A DNA stretch of 64,000 bases from Novosphingobium sp. PhB165. GTDB taxonomy: Bacteria; Pseudomonadota; Alphaproteobacteria; Sphingomonadales; Sphingomonadaceae. The stretch's first letter is position 1. Every line of letters starts with the position of its first letter. The stretch is taken from the NCBI RefSeq assembly GCF_004341845.1, contig NZ_SLVB01000009.1, forward strand, positions 62,001 to 126,000, written 5' to 3'. The notes beneath the pieces were generated by a model that saw only the letters and a list, made by a program, of their open reading frames with translations, searched no databases and was not told the origin of the DNA. This document shows positions 7,785 through 17,960 of this stretch, one piece after another. The position numbers were made by a program, and so were the translations under genes.

Positions 7785-10700
7785 ATGACTGGACAGGTTA
7801 CTCGAGCGAAGGGGCTGCGCGGCGCAATCCTGGCGACGACGGCGCTCATTGGTATTTCCCAGATTGCACCGGCTTATGCGGGAACGGCTTCGGACCAGAG
7901 CCAATTCGAGACGGCCGTAACCACCGCCAATGCCAATCCGAGCCAGACGATCGTGATTGCGGGCAGCTTCAATGTGTCGGCTCCAGCAGTGTCCGCCACG
8001 AACGACATTACGATCAACCTTGGCGCAAATACACTTGGCATAACCGGCATGGGGGGCTCCGGAAGCCTGACCTTCCTGGGCAGCGGCGGTTCCAGCATCG
8101 TGAGGCTGACCGGCACCAACAGTTTCAACGGCCTCAGCGCCTCAAGCAGCATTATCGCTTTCGACAGCGACAGCGCATTGGGCGTCGGGCCCATCACGCT
8201 CAACACACAGTCATTCCAGGCGCTGCAGGATGTCAGCGTCGCCAAGACCATCACTTTGGCTGGATACGGGGCTTCGTTCATCACCAGCGGCCATGTCATG
8301 ACCATAACCGGGGCCATCGGCGGCAACGCGCCGCTGATCGCCAACGGCGGCGGCACTCTCGTGCTGACGGGCACCAACGGTTACACCGGCCAGACGATAA
8401 TCGACGGCGCCACGCTACAGATCGGTAACGGCGGCACGACCGGCTCGATCGACACGTCTTCGGACGTTTCCATGTTCAATAACGGCACCCTGGCATTCGA
8501 CCGTTCCGATGACACGTCCTTCAATCGCGCCGTGGCAGGCTCGGGCGTGATCGTCGCGCGCGGTGCGGGCACCGTGACGCTTTCAGGTCCGTTGACTATC
8601 AACGGCGTTCAGGCTGAGACAGGCAGCGGCGGTATCGTCCTGACCGGCAGTCTCGCCACGACCGGAACCGGCTACATGGGCTCCTCGGCGGCTGCACTCG
8701 TCGATCAGGGCGGTACGCATCTTACCCTCGATGGCGGCACTATCACAGCGACGTCTGGAGCGGGCCTGGAGGACGGCGTCCAGCTCAATGGCGGTACCCT
8801 CACGATCACCAGCGGCACCGTCACAGCCAAGACTTCGGGCGTCTATGCCCGTTCAGGCGGCGTGATCGAAAATGCCGGATCCATCACTGGCGGCGACAGC
8901 GGCATCAACTTCTCGGGCAGCGGCACCCAGTCGCTTACAGTGACCGGCGCGGGCTCCTACACCGGCGGCAATACGGGCGGTGATTCCGGCATCTATGTCC
9001 GCAGTGAGGACGGCGACATTGTCCTGGGCACCACCGCATCGTCGCTCGGAGCGGTATCGGGCGCGCGTGGCATCGATACCGCGATCAGCGGCACTGGTAC
9101 CCTGGATATCGTGACGAGCGGCAACGTCGTCGGCACGGCCGGTTCAGGCATCCTGGCGTCTGCCGATACGGGTGCGATCTCGATTGCCGCCCAAGGGAAC
9201 GTGACGGCAAACGGCGCAGGCAATGCCGGCATTATCCTCTCCGGAAACAGCAGTGCCAACAGCGTCACCATCGGAACAGCCGGTGCGCCGAGCCAGCCCG
9301 CAGTGCAGGGCGAGACCGGCCTCTACCTCGCCGGCACGGGTACGACCACTCTCACCAACTATGGCACGATCGGCGCCAGCGGGGCGGGGGTCAATGCCAT
9401 CCAGATCGCCTCGGGCACGCTCGTCCTTGCAGGGCAAAGCGGCACGCTCAGCGGTAACATCGCGCTCGCAGGGGCCGGCAGCGTCCTGACCATGGACACC
9501 GCGACGGCCCAGTCGCTGTCGAACACGATCACCGGTGCAGGCACCTTCAATCAGAACGGCTCGGGCCTGCTGACCCTGACGGGCGTAAACAGCGCCACTG
9601 CCGGGCAGTTTACCGGCACCGCCAACGTCAATGCCGGCATTCTCGCGGTGAACGGGACGTTTGGCGACACTGCCACCAACAGTGCGACCGTCAATGTCAA
9701 CGCAGGCGGTACATTGCATGGTTCCGGCACGGTCGCCGGTTCGGTCAACGTCGCCTCGGGGGGTACCGTTTCGGCGGGCAACTCGCCCGGCACGCTGACG
9801 GTCAACGGGAATTACACGCTGGCCAGCGACGCCACGTCCCTGTTCGAGCTGGGGACGCCCAATGTGGCCGGCGGCGTCGGCAACGACCTTATCGAAGTCG
9901 GCGGCAACCTGACTCTCGCGGGCACGCTCAGCCTCGTCAACGCAGCCGACGCTTCCGCCTCGCCGGTGGCAGGCGCTTACCGGCTCTACAATTACGGCGG
10001 CACGCTCGCCGGAAGCTTCGACACGGTGTCGACGCCCACCGCCCAGTCCGCGACCGTCTACACGACGATTCCCGGCCAGGTGAACGTGCTGATCGCCAAT
10101 GCCGGCCAGTCGGTGCAATATTGGGATGGCATCGACACCACGGGGGCTACCTCGGGCGGTCAGGGCGGTAACGGCACCTGGGACGCTGCTGGCACCAACT
10201 GGACAGGCGCGCCGACGGGCAATGTAAACACGTCCTGGGGCTCCGGCGTCGGCATCTTCGCCGGCAGCGCGGGCACGGTCACTGTCGCGGACGCGCAGAA
10301 CGTGCAAGGCCTTCAGTTCACGGTGGACGGCTACCAGCTCGTCGGCTCGGGAACGCTCAACCTGACGGGTGATCCCTTCTCCACCCCGAACCAGAGCTTC
10401 ATCAACGTGGATGACGGCGTCGGCGTCGACATTGCCAACGCGCTCACCAGCACCGGCGGCACAATCGGCCTCGTCAAGCTGGGCACCGGTACGCTGACGC
10501 TGTCGGGTGTGAACACCTACACCGGCGCGACCAGTGTTACGGCCGGCACGCTGGCCGTGGCGGCAAGCGGCTCTCTGGTCTCGGACGTGGCGGTTGCAAG
10601 CGGCGCTGCTTTCGACAACGCAGGCACCGTAGCAGGCACCGTCACCAACAACGGGACGCTCGCAAGCACCGGCACACTCGCCGCCGGCTTGACGAACAGC

Positions 10701-12539
10701 GGCACGGCGCAAGTCTCCGGCCAGATCAATGGAACCGTCGAGAATGGCGGGGATCTCCTGCTCACCGGCGCGACCACGGGCAACGTGTCGCTCGTGAACG
10801 ACGGCCTGGTCGATCTCGGCGGCACCGCGTTCAGCGTGGCGTCCCTGTCAGGCACGAACACGGGCGCGGTGCTGCGCAATGGGCACCTGACGGCCGGATC
10901 GGACAACAGCTCCACCAGCTACGCGGGCACCATCGCCGATGGGGCAAGCGCCACCTCCCTGACCAAGACCGGCAGCGGCACTCTCACCCTGTCGGGTGCG
11001 AACAGCTATACCGGCGCGACCACGGTCAGCGCCGGTACACTGAACGTCACGGGGGCGCTCGCTTCGGCGGTAACGGTCGCCAACGGTGCCCTGCTCACGG
11101 GCACGAGCACGATCGGCGGCCTGACCGTGGCAAACGGCGGGACGGTTGCGCCCAGCGCTGCCGGCTCGATCGGCACGCTCACCGTGAAGGGCAGCGTGAC
11201 GTTCGCGGCGGGTTCGACGTACCAGCTTGCCGCGACCCCGGCAGGTCAGTCCGACAGCATCGCCGCATCGGGAACCGCCACGATCGGAGGCGGCACGGTT
11301 CGCGTTCTCGCAGGCGGGACGACCTACAGCCCGTCGACCCGCTACACGATCCTGTCGGCGAACGGCGGGGTTTCCGGCACCTTCGCCGATGTCACTTCGA
11401 ACCTGGCATTCCTGACGCCGCATCTGGCCTACACCGGCAATACTGTCTCCCTGGACCTCGTTCGCAACGACGTTGCCTTTACCGATGTCGCCCAGACGCC
11501 CAATCAGCGCGCCGTGGCGACCGCGATCGGAAGCATGGACTTCACTTCGGCCCTGCCGAGCGCGATCGCCTCGCTCGATGCAGCGGGGGCGAGGAAGGCC
11601 TACAATTCGCTCTCCGGTGAAAGCTACGCCGCAGCGCCGATGGCCCTGATCGACGAAGGCCGACATGTACGCGAGGCGCTCCTCCTCAATGGGCGGCGGA
11701 CCGGCGACGGCTTCGGCATCTGGGGCGATGCGATGGACGACAGCGGCAGATTCGACAGCGATGCCTCGCTCGGAACGTCCGTCCTGAAAACGCACCGGGA
11801 CGGCATCATCACCGGCATCGACTATGGCCGGGACGCATTCCGCGCCAGCATCGCCACCGGCTATTCCGATGGGACCTACACCCAGCCCGCGCTGCAGAGC
11901 CGGTCCAGCGTGAAGTCCTATTATGCCGGCGGCACTGTCGACTATCGCTTTGGCGCGCTGCGTTTGCAGGCAGGCGGCACCTATAGCTGGCACACCCTCA
12001 GCAACGACCGTTCCGTGGCGTTTGCCGGCTTCCAGGACGCCCTTCATTCGCGCCAGCACGCCAACAGCGCGCAGGGCTTCGGCGAACTGGGGTATGCCCT
12101 GTTCGCGGGAAGCGCGGTGACGTTCGAACCGTTCATCGGCTACACCCATCAATATGTGTCGGTCGATCCGACGACGGAGACCGGCGGGGCGGCAGCCCTT
12201 TCGGTAGCGCGCGTCAAGCGGGACATCGATCTGGCGCGGGTAGGCTTCCACTTCTCCGGATCGACCCCGATCCCGGGAACCCGGGCAGTGTTCGAACCAC
12301 GCCTCTCGCTCGCCTATCAGCGTGGCTGGGGCGACCGGACCGGAGTTGCCACGGTGGCGCTTGCCGGTGCTGCGCCGTTCGAGGTCGTGGGCCCGGCCCT
12401 GCCGAAGGATGCCGCCCAGATTGACGGCGGTTTCGATATCGCGATGGGCAATGTCTGGCTGGGTGCATCGTATCTTGGCACCGTGGGCGACAGCCAGTTC
12501 AACCACGGTGGCCGGGTGACTTTCGGAATCCGGTTCTAA
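7785..12539 (+). CDS. type Va autotransporter with PATR-repeat passenger
   Basis: The frame is open from a GTG at 7626, but the extra 53 residues are not signal-like. ATG 7785 starts a good Sec leader (basic n-region, LATTALIGISQIAPAYAG), giving 1,584 residues. The passenger is Gly/Ser/Thr-rich beta-helix sequence with passenger-associated transport repeats, for example GTGTLTLSGVNTYTGAT, GSGTLTLSGANSYTGAT and GGTLVLTGTNGYTGQT, separated by long low-complexity blocks. The last roughly 280 residues form an autotransporter beta-barrel ending in the typical aromatic/Phe terminus (FGIRF). No protease or esterase motif was seen, so adhesin or surface-layer function is more likely than enzymatic. 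It appears monocistronic, with a strong hairpin following. Confidence 0.88.
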   Translation: MTGQVTRAKGLRGAILATTALIGISQIAPAYAGTASDQSQFETAVTTANANPSQTIVIAGSFNVSAPAVSATNDITINLGANTLGITGMGGSGSLTFLGSGGSSIVRLTGTNSFNGLSASSSIIAFDSDSALGVGPITLNTQSFQALQDVSVAKTITLAGYGASFITSGHVMTITGAIGGNAPLIANGGGTLVLTGTNGYTGQTIIDGATLQIGNGGTTGSIDTSSDVSMFNNGTLAFDRSDDTSFNRAVAGSGVIVARGAGTVTLSGPLTINGVQAETGSGGIVLTGSLATTGTGYMGSSAAALVDQGGTHLTLDGGTITATSGAGLEDGVQLNGGTLTITSGTVTAKTSGVYARSGGVIENAGSITGGDSGINFSGSGTQSLTVTGAGSYTGGNTGGDSGIYVRSEDGDIVLGTTASSLGAVSGARGIDTAISGTGTLDIVTSGNVVGTAGSGILASADTGAISIAAQGNVTANGAGNAGIILSGNSSANSVTIGTAGAPSQPAVQGETGLYLAGTGTTTLTNYGTIGASGAGVNAIQIASGTLVLAGQSGTLSGNIALAGAGSVLTMDTATAQSLSNTITGAGTFNQNGSGLLTLTGVNSATAGQFTGTANVNAGILAVNGTFGDTATNSATVNVNAGGTLHGSGTVAGSVNVASGGTVSAGNSPGTLTVNGNYTLASDATSLFELGTPNVAGGVGNDLIEVGGNLTLAGTLSLVNAADASASPVAGAYRLYNYGGTLAGSFDTVSTPTAQSATVYTTIPGQVNVLIANAGQSVQYWDGIDTTGATSGGQGGNGTWDAAGTNWTGAPTGNVNTSWGSGVGIFAGSAGTVTVADAQNVQGLQFTVDGYQLVGSGTLNLTGDPFSTPNQSFINVDDGVGVDIANALTSTGGTIGLVKLGTGTLTLSGVNTYTGATSVTAGTLAVAASGSLVSDVAVASGAAFDNAGTVAGTVTNNGTLASTGTLAAGLTNSGTAQVSGQINGTVENGGDLLLTGATTGNVSLVNDGLVDLGGTAFSVASLSGTNTGAVLRNGHLTAGSDNSSTSYAGTIADGASATSLTKTGSGTLTLSGANSYTGATTVSAGTLNVTGALASAVTVANGALLTGTSTIGGLTVANGGTVAPSAAGSIGTLTVKGSVTFAAGSTYQLAATPAGQSDSIAASGTATIGGGTVRVLAGGTTYSPSTRYTILSANGGVSGTFADVTSNLAFLTPHLAYTGNTVSLDLVRNDVAFTDVAQTPNQRAVATAIGSMDFTSALPSAIASLDAAGARKAYNSLSGESYAAAPMALIDEGRHVREALLLNGRRTGDGFGIWGDAMDDSGRFDSDASLGTSVLKTHRDGIITGIDYGRDAFRASIATGYSDGTYTQPALQSRSSVKSYYAGGTVDYRFGALRLQAGGTYSWHTLSNDRSVAFAGFQDALHSRQHANSAQGFGELGYALFAGSAVTFEPFIGYTHQYVSVDPTTETGGAAALSVARVKRDIDLARVGFHFSGSTPIPGTRAVFEPRLSLAYQRGWGDRTGVATVALAGAAPFEVVGPALPKDAAQIDGGFDIAMGNVWLGASYLGTVGDSQFNHGGRVTFGIRF

Positions 12540-12545
12540 TCCCGA

Positions 12546-12589
12546 CGGCGGCGCTTCGGGTTCCCTGCGAGGAAACCGAAGCGCCGCCG
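12546..12589. terminator. bidirectional hairpin terminator
   Basis: A perfect 14-bp GC stem (CGGCGGCGCTTCGG at 12546-12559 with its complement at 12576-12589), extended by a partly paired inner stem, lies between the convergent autotransporter and LysR genes and can serve both. Confidence 0.75.
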
Positions 12590-12616
12590 GTTCGCGTAGC
12601 GGGTGGCCGCGCTCGG

Positions 12617-13504
12617 TCAGGGAAACTCGGATCTGAGCCGCGCCGAGAGCCATGCACCGAACGCGGCCACGGCATCGAGGCGCGGCTTGGGCGTGTGCGG
12701 GTCCCACACGAAGTGATATGCCCCTTCGAACGGTATCTCGATCTCTGAGAGACGCACCAGCCGCTCCGCCTGAAGCGCGTCGTGCGCAATCACCCGGCGG
12801 GCAAGGGCGATGCCGTGGCCCGCGATCGTCGCCTCCAGCATGAGCGCGGCATCGTCGTAAGGCTGGGAATCCGCAGGCTCGGGCAAGGACAGCCCGGCCC
12901 GCTGGAACCACGGCGTCCAGGTCTGCCAACTGTTGCGCAGGAACCGGCAGCGCGCGAAGTCATCCAACGTCTCGATCTTCATCCGCGCGCGGTATTCGGG
13001 CGAGCAGGCCGGGAAAAGCATATCGGTCAGCAGGCGCTCGATCGCCAGACCGGGCCAGTTTCCGCTGCCATAGCGCACGGCCGCATCCACCCCGTCCGCG
13101 CCGACCCGGCTGACATCGATCCGGGCATCGAGCGCGATGAAGATGCCGGGATGCGCCTCATGGAACTCGGCCAGACGCGGCACCAGCCACTGCGCCGCGA
13201 ACGAGGGTAGCACCGCGATCCTGAGCACTTGCCGTCCGGCTTCCGGCGGCGCGGGGAAAATGCTGGAGATCAGTTCGAGCGACTGGCGCACCGTCGGCAG
13301 GATCTGCCGCAGGGCCATGCTGGGCTCCATCGAATTGCCCTGCCGCTCGAACATGGCCGCGCCTAGCCGCTGTTCCACCTCGCGCACACGGTGGCTGATC
13401 GCGCCATGGGTGACGCCCAGTTCCTCCGCCGCGCGGCTGAAACTGCGAAGGCGCGCGGCCGCCTCAAGCGCGCGCAGAGTGTTGAGCGAAGGCGGCCGGT
13501 ACAT
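12617..13504 (-). CDS. LysR-family regulator, GcvA-like
   Basis: This 295-residue protein starts at ATG 13504 (MYRPPSLNTLRALEAAARLRSF). A LysR winged helix (SFSRAAEELGVTHGAISHRVR) is followed by a periplasmic-binding-protein-like effector domain. The opening PPSLNTLRALEAAARL and the ending WDPHTPKPRLDAVAAFGAWL are typical of the GcvA/AmpR branch. A longer upstream frame exists but lacks regulator sequence. It is divergent from an MFS transporter gene across 150 bp, so it probably controls that gene. The inducer is unknown. Confidence 0.87.
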   Translation of the reverse strand: MYRPPSLNTLRALEAAARLRSFSRAAEELGVTHGAISHRVREVEQRLGAAMFERQGNSMEPSMALRQILPTVRQSLELISSIFPAPPEAGRQVLRIAVLPSFAAQWLVPRLAEFHEAHPGIFIALDARIDVSRVGADGVDAAVRYGSGNWPGLAIERLLTDMLFPACSPEYRARMKIETLDDFARCRFLRNSWQTWTPWFQRAGLSLPEPADSQPYDDAALMLEATIAGHGIALARRVIAHDALQAERLVRLSEIEIPFEGAYHFVWDPHTPKPRLDAVAAFGAWLSARLRSEFP

Positions 13505-13654
13505 GCGGGCGTTGTTACATGGGCGCCCGCGCGAACTCAATCCGGCCAAGCACTCCCGGATTTGCTCACATCCCCTGCCAAATTTTCTCATTCGGAACAG
13601 CGGGAGGAGAGGGCTAGAAACGGTGCCCGTATCGATCAGGGGATTTCGCGCCAG

Positions 13655-14926
13655 ATGCCGTCCACTTCCAACCGTTTCCATCCCGCCTGGGTCGTGGTGG
13701 CCGTGACGTTCCTGGCCCTGCTGGTTTCGGCCGGGCTGCGCTCGGCACCGGGCGTGATGATGGTCCCGCTGGAACTGCACTTCGGCTGGGACCGGGCGAC
13801 CATTTCCGCAGGCGCGGCCATCGGCATCCTGCTCTACGGCCTTGTCGGTCCCTTCGCCGCCGCGCTGATGATGAGCGTGGGGATCAAGCGCACCATGCTC
13901 GGCGGGCTCGCGCTCATGGCCGTGGCGACATTCGCCAGCCGGTGGATGAGCGCGCCCTGGCAATATGTGCTGAGCTGGGGCGTGGTCTCCGGCATCGGTT
14001 CGGGCGCGGTCGCCTCGGTGCTGGGCGCGGCCGTGGTCAACCGCTGGTTCGCGACCCGGCAGGGGCTGGTAATGGGCCTGCTGAGTGCCAGCACGGCGAC
14101 CGGATCGCTGATCTTCCTGCCGTTCCTTGCCTGGCTGTCGCAGGGCGGGGCATGGCGTCCGGTGGCGCTTGCGGTGAGCCTTGCCTCCGCGGCGCTGATC
14201 CCGGTGGTGGCGCTGCTGGTGCCCGAGCGCCCGCATCATCGCGGCGTGCGCCGTTATGGCGAGAATGAGGATACACCCCCTCCCCCGCCGATGAAGCAGG
14301 CGGCAACGCCGTGGCTCGCCATCGAGGCCCTCGTGCGCGCATCGCGCCAGCCGATGTTCTGGTTGCTGGCGGGCAGCTTCCTCGTCTGCGGCCTGACGAC
14401 CAACGGCCTTGTCGGCACGCACATGATCGCCTTTTGCGGCGATCACGGCATCGCGCCAGTCGCCGCCGCAGGCGTGCTCTCGATGATGGGCTTCTTCGAC
14501 CTGTTCGGCACCACCGCTTCGGGCTGGCTGAGCGACCGCTACGACCCGCGCCGCCTGCTGGCGGTCTATTACGGGTTTCGGGGCCTATCGCTGGTGGCCT
14601 TGCCGTTCATCGACTTCGGGCCGTTCAGCCTGACCGTTTTCGCAGTGTTCTACGGCCTCGACTGGATCGCCACGGTGCCGCCCACGGTGAAGCTGGCCAA
14701 CAGCACCTTCGGCGAGCGTGACGGGCCGATCGTGTTCGGCTGGGTTTTCGTGGCGCACCAGATCGGCGCCTCGATAGCGGCGTTCGGCGCCGGGGTGATC
14801 CGCGAGACCACCGGGACCTACACGCCCGCCTTCCTGATCGCCGGAGCCTTCGGTGTTCTTGCCGCTCTCGCCTTCATGGCCGGGTTCGGCCGGAACCGTA
14901 CGGAGCCCCTCCCCAGCATGGGCTGA
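13655..14926 (+). CDS. MFS transporter, monocarboxylate/oxalate-formate antiporter type
   Basis: This 423-residue protein with about 12 hydrophobic segments starts at ATG 13655; the frame extends upstream, but that part lies antisense to the LysR gene. Features of the OFA/MCT-like MFS group include the SAPGVMMVPLELHFGW segment in helix 1, GLVMGLLSASTATGS in the middle of the N-half, and GWLSDRYDPRR between helices 8 and 9. Substrates of this group are small carboxylates. The central cytoplasmic loop has a run of five prolines. It ends 23 bp before the convergent nodT gene. Expression is likely under the divergent LysR regulator. Confidence 0.8.
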   Translation: MPSTSNRFHPAWVVVAVTFLALLVSAGLRSAPGVMMVPLELHFGWDRATISAGAAIGILLYGLVGPFAAALMMSVGIKRTMLGGLALMAVATFASRWMSAPWQYVLSWGVVSGIGSGAVASVLGAAVVNRWFATRQGLVMGLLSASTATGSLIFLPFLAWLSQGGAWRPVALAVSLASAALIPVVALLVPERPHHRGVRRYGENEDTPPPPPMKQAATPWLAIEALVRASRQPMFWLLAGSFLVCGLTTNGLVGTHMIAFCGDHGIAPVAAAGVLSMMGFFDLFGTTASGWLSDRYDPRRLLAVYYGFRGLSLVALPFIDFGPFSLTVFAVFYGLDWIATVPPTVKLANSTFGERDGPIVFGWVFVAHQIGASIAAFGAGVIRETTGTYTPAFLIAGAFGVLAALAFMAGFGRNRTEPLPSMG

Positions 14927-14949
14927 GGAAGGGGCCCGTCACCGCCGTA

Positions 14950-16392
14950 TTACTGCCACGCGAGGCCCAGCGACTTCTGGATCAGCACATAGCCCGAAGT
15001 CAGCGAAGCCCGCGCGGTAACGAGGTTCTGGTCGGCAGTGTTGAGATCGCCCCGGGCATTGAGCAGCGCAATGCGCGTTGCCGTGCCCGCCGCGAAGCGC
15101 TGCGCCGTCAGTTGCTCGGCCATTGCCGCCTTCTCCCGCACACGGGCGAGTTCGGCCAACTGGACGCGGCCTTCCCGGAAGCGGGCCAGCGAGTCCTCGG
15201 CATCGCGCAGGGCCGTGAGCACAGTGCCGCGATAGCGCGCCTCCGCCTCGTCCCGCACGGCTTCGGCCTGATGGACCTTGGCCTTGTTCCGCCCGAAATC
15301 GAGGAAGTTCCAGCTCAGCTGCGGTGCGGCCAGCGCGGTAAAATCGTCCAGCTTGCCAAGGTCGCTGATCTTGGTCCCGCCGATCCCGATCAGCCCCATG
15401 AACGAGAGGCTGGGGAAACGCGCCGCCTCGGACTGTCCGATCTTGGCAGTGTCGGCCGCGAGCGTGCGTTCGGCGGAGCGGATGTCCGGGCGGCGGGCGA
15501 TAAGCTGGGCCGGATCGCCCACGGGGACCGAGGCGGGCGGCAGCGGAATGTCGCGCGCCTGCACGAGACCGGCATCCACCGCACCCGGTTCCTGCCCGGT
15601 CAACACGGCCAGCGAATTGAGATAGGCATCGCGGTCCGCCATCAGGGGCGAAAGCTGGGCACGGGTGCCGGCAAGCTGCCCCTCGATCTGCGTCACCTCC
15701 ATCGCCGTTGCCGTGCCGCGCTCGAGACGCTGGCGGGTCAGGCCAAGGACCTCTTCCTGTAAGGCAATTGCCTGCTGGCCCAATGCGATGCGCTGCTGGC
15801 GATCGCGCAAGTTGAGGTAAGTATTGGCCACTTCGGCAGAGAGGCTGACCTGCACGTCGGCAAGGCTGGCCTCGGCGCCTTCGGCGGTGGCGCGCGCGGC
15901 CTCGACAGCGCGGCGCTGGCCGCCGAACAGGTCCACTTCCCAACTGGCGTTGAAGCCGAGGTTGTAGAGGTTGAGATCGGAGCCGCTGGAACCGCTGCTG
16001 CCACTGCCCGAACCGTCCGACGAGCTGTCCGTCGCGCCGAAAGCGACGCCGGGAACATGGGCATGGGCATAGAGCGCCGAACCGCTGACCTTGGGCGCGA
16101 AGTTGGCGCGTTCCTCACCCAGCGCCGCGCGCGACTGGCGCAGGCGCGCCTCGGCCACGGCGACATCGGTGTTGTTCGCAAGGGCGTGGGTGATGAGATC
16201 GTCGAGCGCGGAATCGTCCAGCGTCTTCCACCATTGCGCGACCGGCGGCGCGGACGTGACGGTCTGCGCGTCGGCGCGCACGAAGCCAGTGCCGGTGCCG
16301 GACACCGCCTTGGGGGGCCCGGCATAGTTCGGGCCGACAGTGCAGCCGGCGAGAATTCCGGTCAGGAGAGGCAGCAGAAGATAGGAACGCAT
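14950..16392 (-). CDS. NodT-family efflux outer-membrane lipoprotein
   Basis: This RND/MFS-type outer-membrane factor has a lipobox LAGC (Cys17 counted from ATG 16392) and two OEP repeats rich in Ala/Arg/Glu coiled-coil helices, for example AEARLRQSRAALGEERANF and the second-half EAVRDEAEARYRGTVL. A TTG 12 bases further upstream also opens the frame, but ATG 16392 has GAGGAAA ideally placed. A Ser/Gly-rich insert near residue 120 is unusual but lies in a likely surface loop. It is the last gene of the emrA-emrB-nodT operon and completes a tripartite pump across both membranes. Confidence 0.9.
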   Translation of the reverse strand: MRSYLLLPLLTGILAGCTVGPNYAGPPKAVSGTGTGFVRADAQTVTSAPPVAQWWKTLDDSALDDLITHALANNTDVAVAEARLRQSRAALGEERANFAPKVSGSALYAHAHVPGVAFGATDSSSDGSGSGSSGSSGSDLNLYNLGFNASWEVDLFGGQRRAVEAARATAEGAEASLADVQVSLSAEVANTYLNLRDRQQRIALGQQAIALQEEVLGLTRQRLERGTATAMEVTQIEGQLAGTRAQLSPLMADRDAYLNSLAVLTGQEPGAVDAGLVQARDIPLPPASVPVGDPAQLIARRPDIRSAERTLAADTAKIGQSEAARFPSLSFMGLIGIGGTKISDLGKLDDFTALAAPQLSWNFLDFGRNKAKVHQAEAVRDEAEARYRGTVLTALRDAEDSLARFREGRVQLAELARVREKAAMAEQLTAQRFAAGTATRIALLNARGDLNTADQNLVTARASLTSGYVLIQKSLGLAWQ

Positions 16393-16400
16393 GGTTTTCC

Positions 16401-17960
16401 TCAATGTCCGGTCGCCAGCGGCGCATTCTTCGGAAGCGGGCGCAGGAACATCACCAGCGGGATCACGAACATGATACCCACCGACATGATCTGGAACATG
16501 TCCGCATAAGTCATCGCAAGGGCCTGAACCTGGATCGTCGCTTCAAGCGAGCGCAGCGCCGCAGCGCCCTGCCCCGCGACATAGTCCTGCACCGCGATCG
16601 AGTTCGCGTTCAGGCTCTCTTCCAGCCTGCGGGCGTGAAGCCAGAGGCGCTGGTCCTGAATGATCGCGACCCCCGCCAGCGCGAACGAGCCGCCGAGGTT
16701 GCGCGCCGCATTGTAGAGGCCGGAGGCATCGCCCGCCTCTTCCTTCGGCACCGAGCGGATCGCCGCCTGATTCAGGAACATCATGCAGAATACCGTGCCC
16801 ATGCCGCGCAGAAGCTGGGAATCGACGAAGTCCCTGCCGTCCGAAAGCGGCGTGATGTCGGTTTCCAGCCAGGCACTGAGCGCCAGGACGGACAGGCCGA
16901 AACAGACCGACAGGCGGATGTCGACATTGCGGATAAGCCACGGCGTGATCGGCATCATCAGCATGACCGGAATACCCGAAAGCATCACGATCTGGCCCGA
17001 TTGCAGCGAGTTGTACCCGGCGATCTGGGAGAGGAACTGCGGGATCACGTAAGACGTGCCGTAAATCACCATGCCCACCACCGTCACCATGGCGACGACG
17101 CTGCCGAATTGCCGGTCAAGCAGGAGCCGCAGCTTGATAACGGGCTTACGGGCAAGGAATTGACCCAGCCCCAACAGCACCAGCCCGAAAGCCGAAATCG
17201 CCGTGAGCGTGATGATCAGCGAGGAGGAGAACCACTGCTCGCGCTCGCCTTCCTCCAGCACCACGGTCAGGCCGCCGAGGCCCAGAGCGAGGCCGAGAAT
17301 GCCCAGCCAGTCCGCCTCGCGGATCAGGTACAGCTTGGCCGCCTGATGCGGAATGGCGACCAGCAGCAGCGTCACCAGCGCAACGCCGACCGGCAGATTG
17401 ATGAAGAATGCGTAGTGCCAGCTGACATTCTCGGTCAGCCAACCGCCCAGCACCGGGCCGACGACCGGCCCCAGCAGCGCGGTCGCGCCGAACAGGGCAT
17501 TGCCGATCGGCTGCTGCGCGCGCGGAAGGCGGGTGGCGACGATGGTCATGGCCGTCGGGATCAGCGCGCCGCCGGTCAGGCCCTGGCCCACGCGGCCGGC
17601 GATCATCATCGGCAGCGTCGTCGAAAGCCCGCAGGCGACCGAGAACATCGTGAACAGCGTCGCCGCGATCAGCAGCAGGGTCCTGAGGCCCAGCAGGCGT
17701 TCGAGCCAGCCGGAGAGCGGAATCACGATGATTTCGGCCACCAGATAGGCGGTCGCGATCCACGTGCCCTCGGTGCCGCTGGCGCCGATTTCACCCTGGA
17801 TCGTGGGCAGCGAGCTGTTGACGATCGAAACGTCGAGCGTGGCCATGAGCGCGCCCAGCGTACCGGCCGCCACGGCCAGCCACGCCGCCGCGTCGGCCGG
17901 TTTCTCCGCCGCCAGCTGCGGCGGCAGGGCATGGGCGTCTGCTGTGGAGGTTGCGCTCAC
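16401..17960 (-). CDS. emrB: EmrB/QacA-type DHA2 MFS drug transporter
   Basis: This 519-residue inner-membrane transporter has about 14 hydrophobic segments. Motifs include LDVSIVNSSLPTIQGEIG (helix 1, motif D1), GWLERLLGLRTLL (motif A region) and GPVVGPVLGGWLTENVSWHYAFFINLPVG (motif C and the EmrB signature). The start codon overlaps the emrA stop by 4 bp (ATGA), so they are translationally coupled, and nodT follows 8 bp after its end. With EmrA and NodT it should export hydrophobic drugs or weak acids using the proton gradient. Confidence 0.92.
   Translation of the reverse strand: MSATSTADAHALPPQLAAEKPADAAAWLAVAAGTLGALMATLDVSIVNSSLPTIQGEIGASGTEGTWIATAYLVAEIIVIPLSGWLERLLGLRTLLLIAATLFTMFSVACGLSTTLPMMIAGRVGQGLTGGALIPTAMTIVATRLPRAQQPIGNALFGATALLGPVVGPVLGGWLTENVSWHYAFFINLPVGVALVTLLLVAIPHQAAKLYLIREADWLGILGLALGLGGLTVVLEEGEREQWFSSSLIITLTAISAFGLVLLGLGQFLARKPVIKLRLLLDRQFGSVVAMVTVVGMVIYGTSYVIPQFLSQIAGYNSLQSGQIVMLSGIPVMLMMPITPWLIRNVDIRLSVCFGLSVLALSAWLETDITPLSDGRDFVDSQLLRGMGTVFCMMFLNQAAIRSVPKEEAGDASGLYNAARNLGGSFALAGVAIIQDQRLWLHARRLEESLNANSIAVQDYVAGQGAAALRSLEATIQVQALAMTYADMFQIMSVGIMFVIPLVMFLRPLPKNAPLATGH

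Noticed and set aside
8340-11070. Repeated LTLSGxNxYTGAT units considered as a DNA tandem repeat or CRISPR-like array
   Set aside because: Repeats are degenerate at DNA level, coding, irregularly spaced, and match passenger-associated transport repeats.
9144-12929. Two long minus frames (9144-10712 and 10848-12929) opposite the autotransporter
   Set aside because: They are mirror frames of the low-complexity passenger and barrel, Arg/Ala-rich and without recognisable motifs.
12617-14446. Extended LysR frame of 609 codons
   Set aside because: The N-terminal 300 residues run antisense to the MFS gene; the LysR domain starts at 13504.
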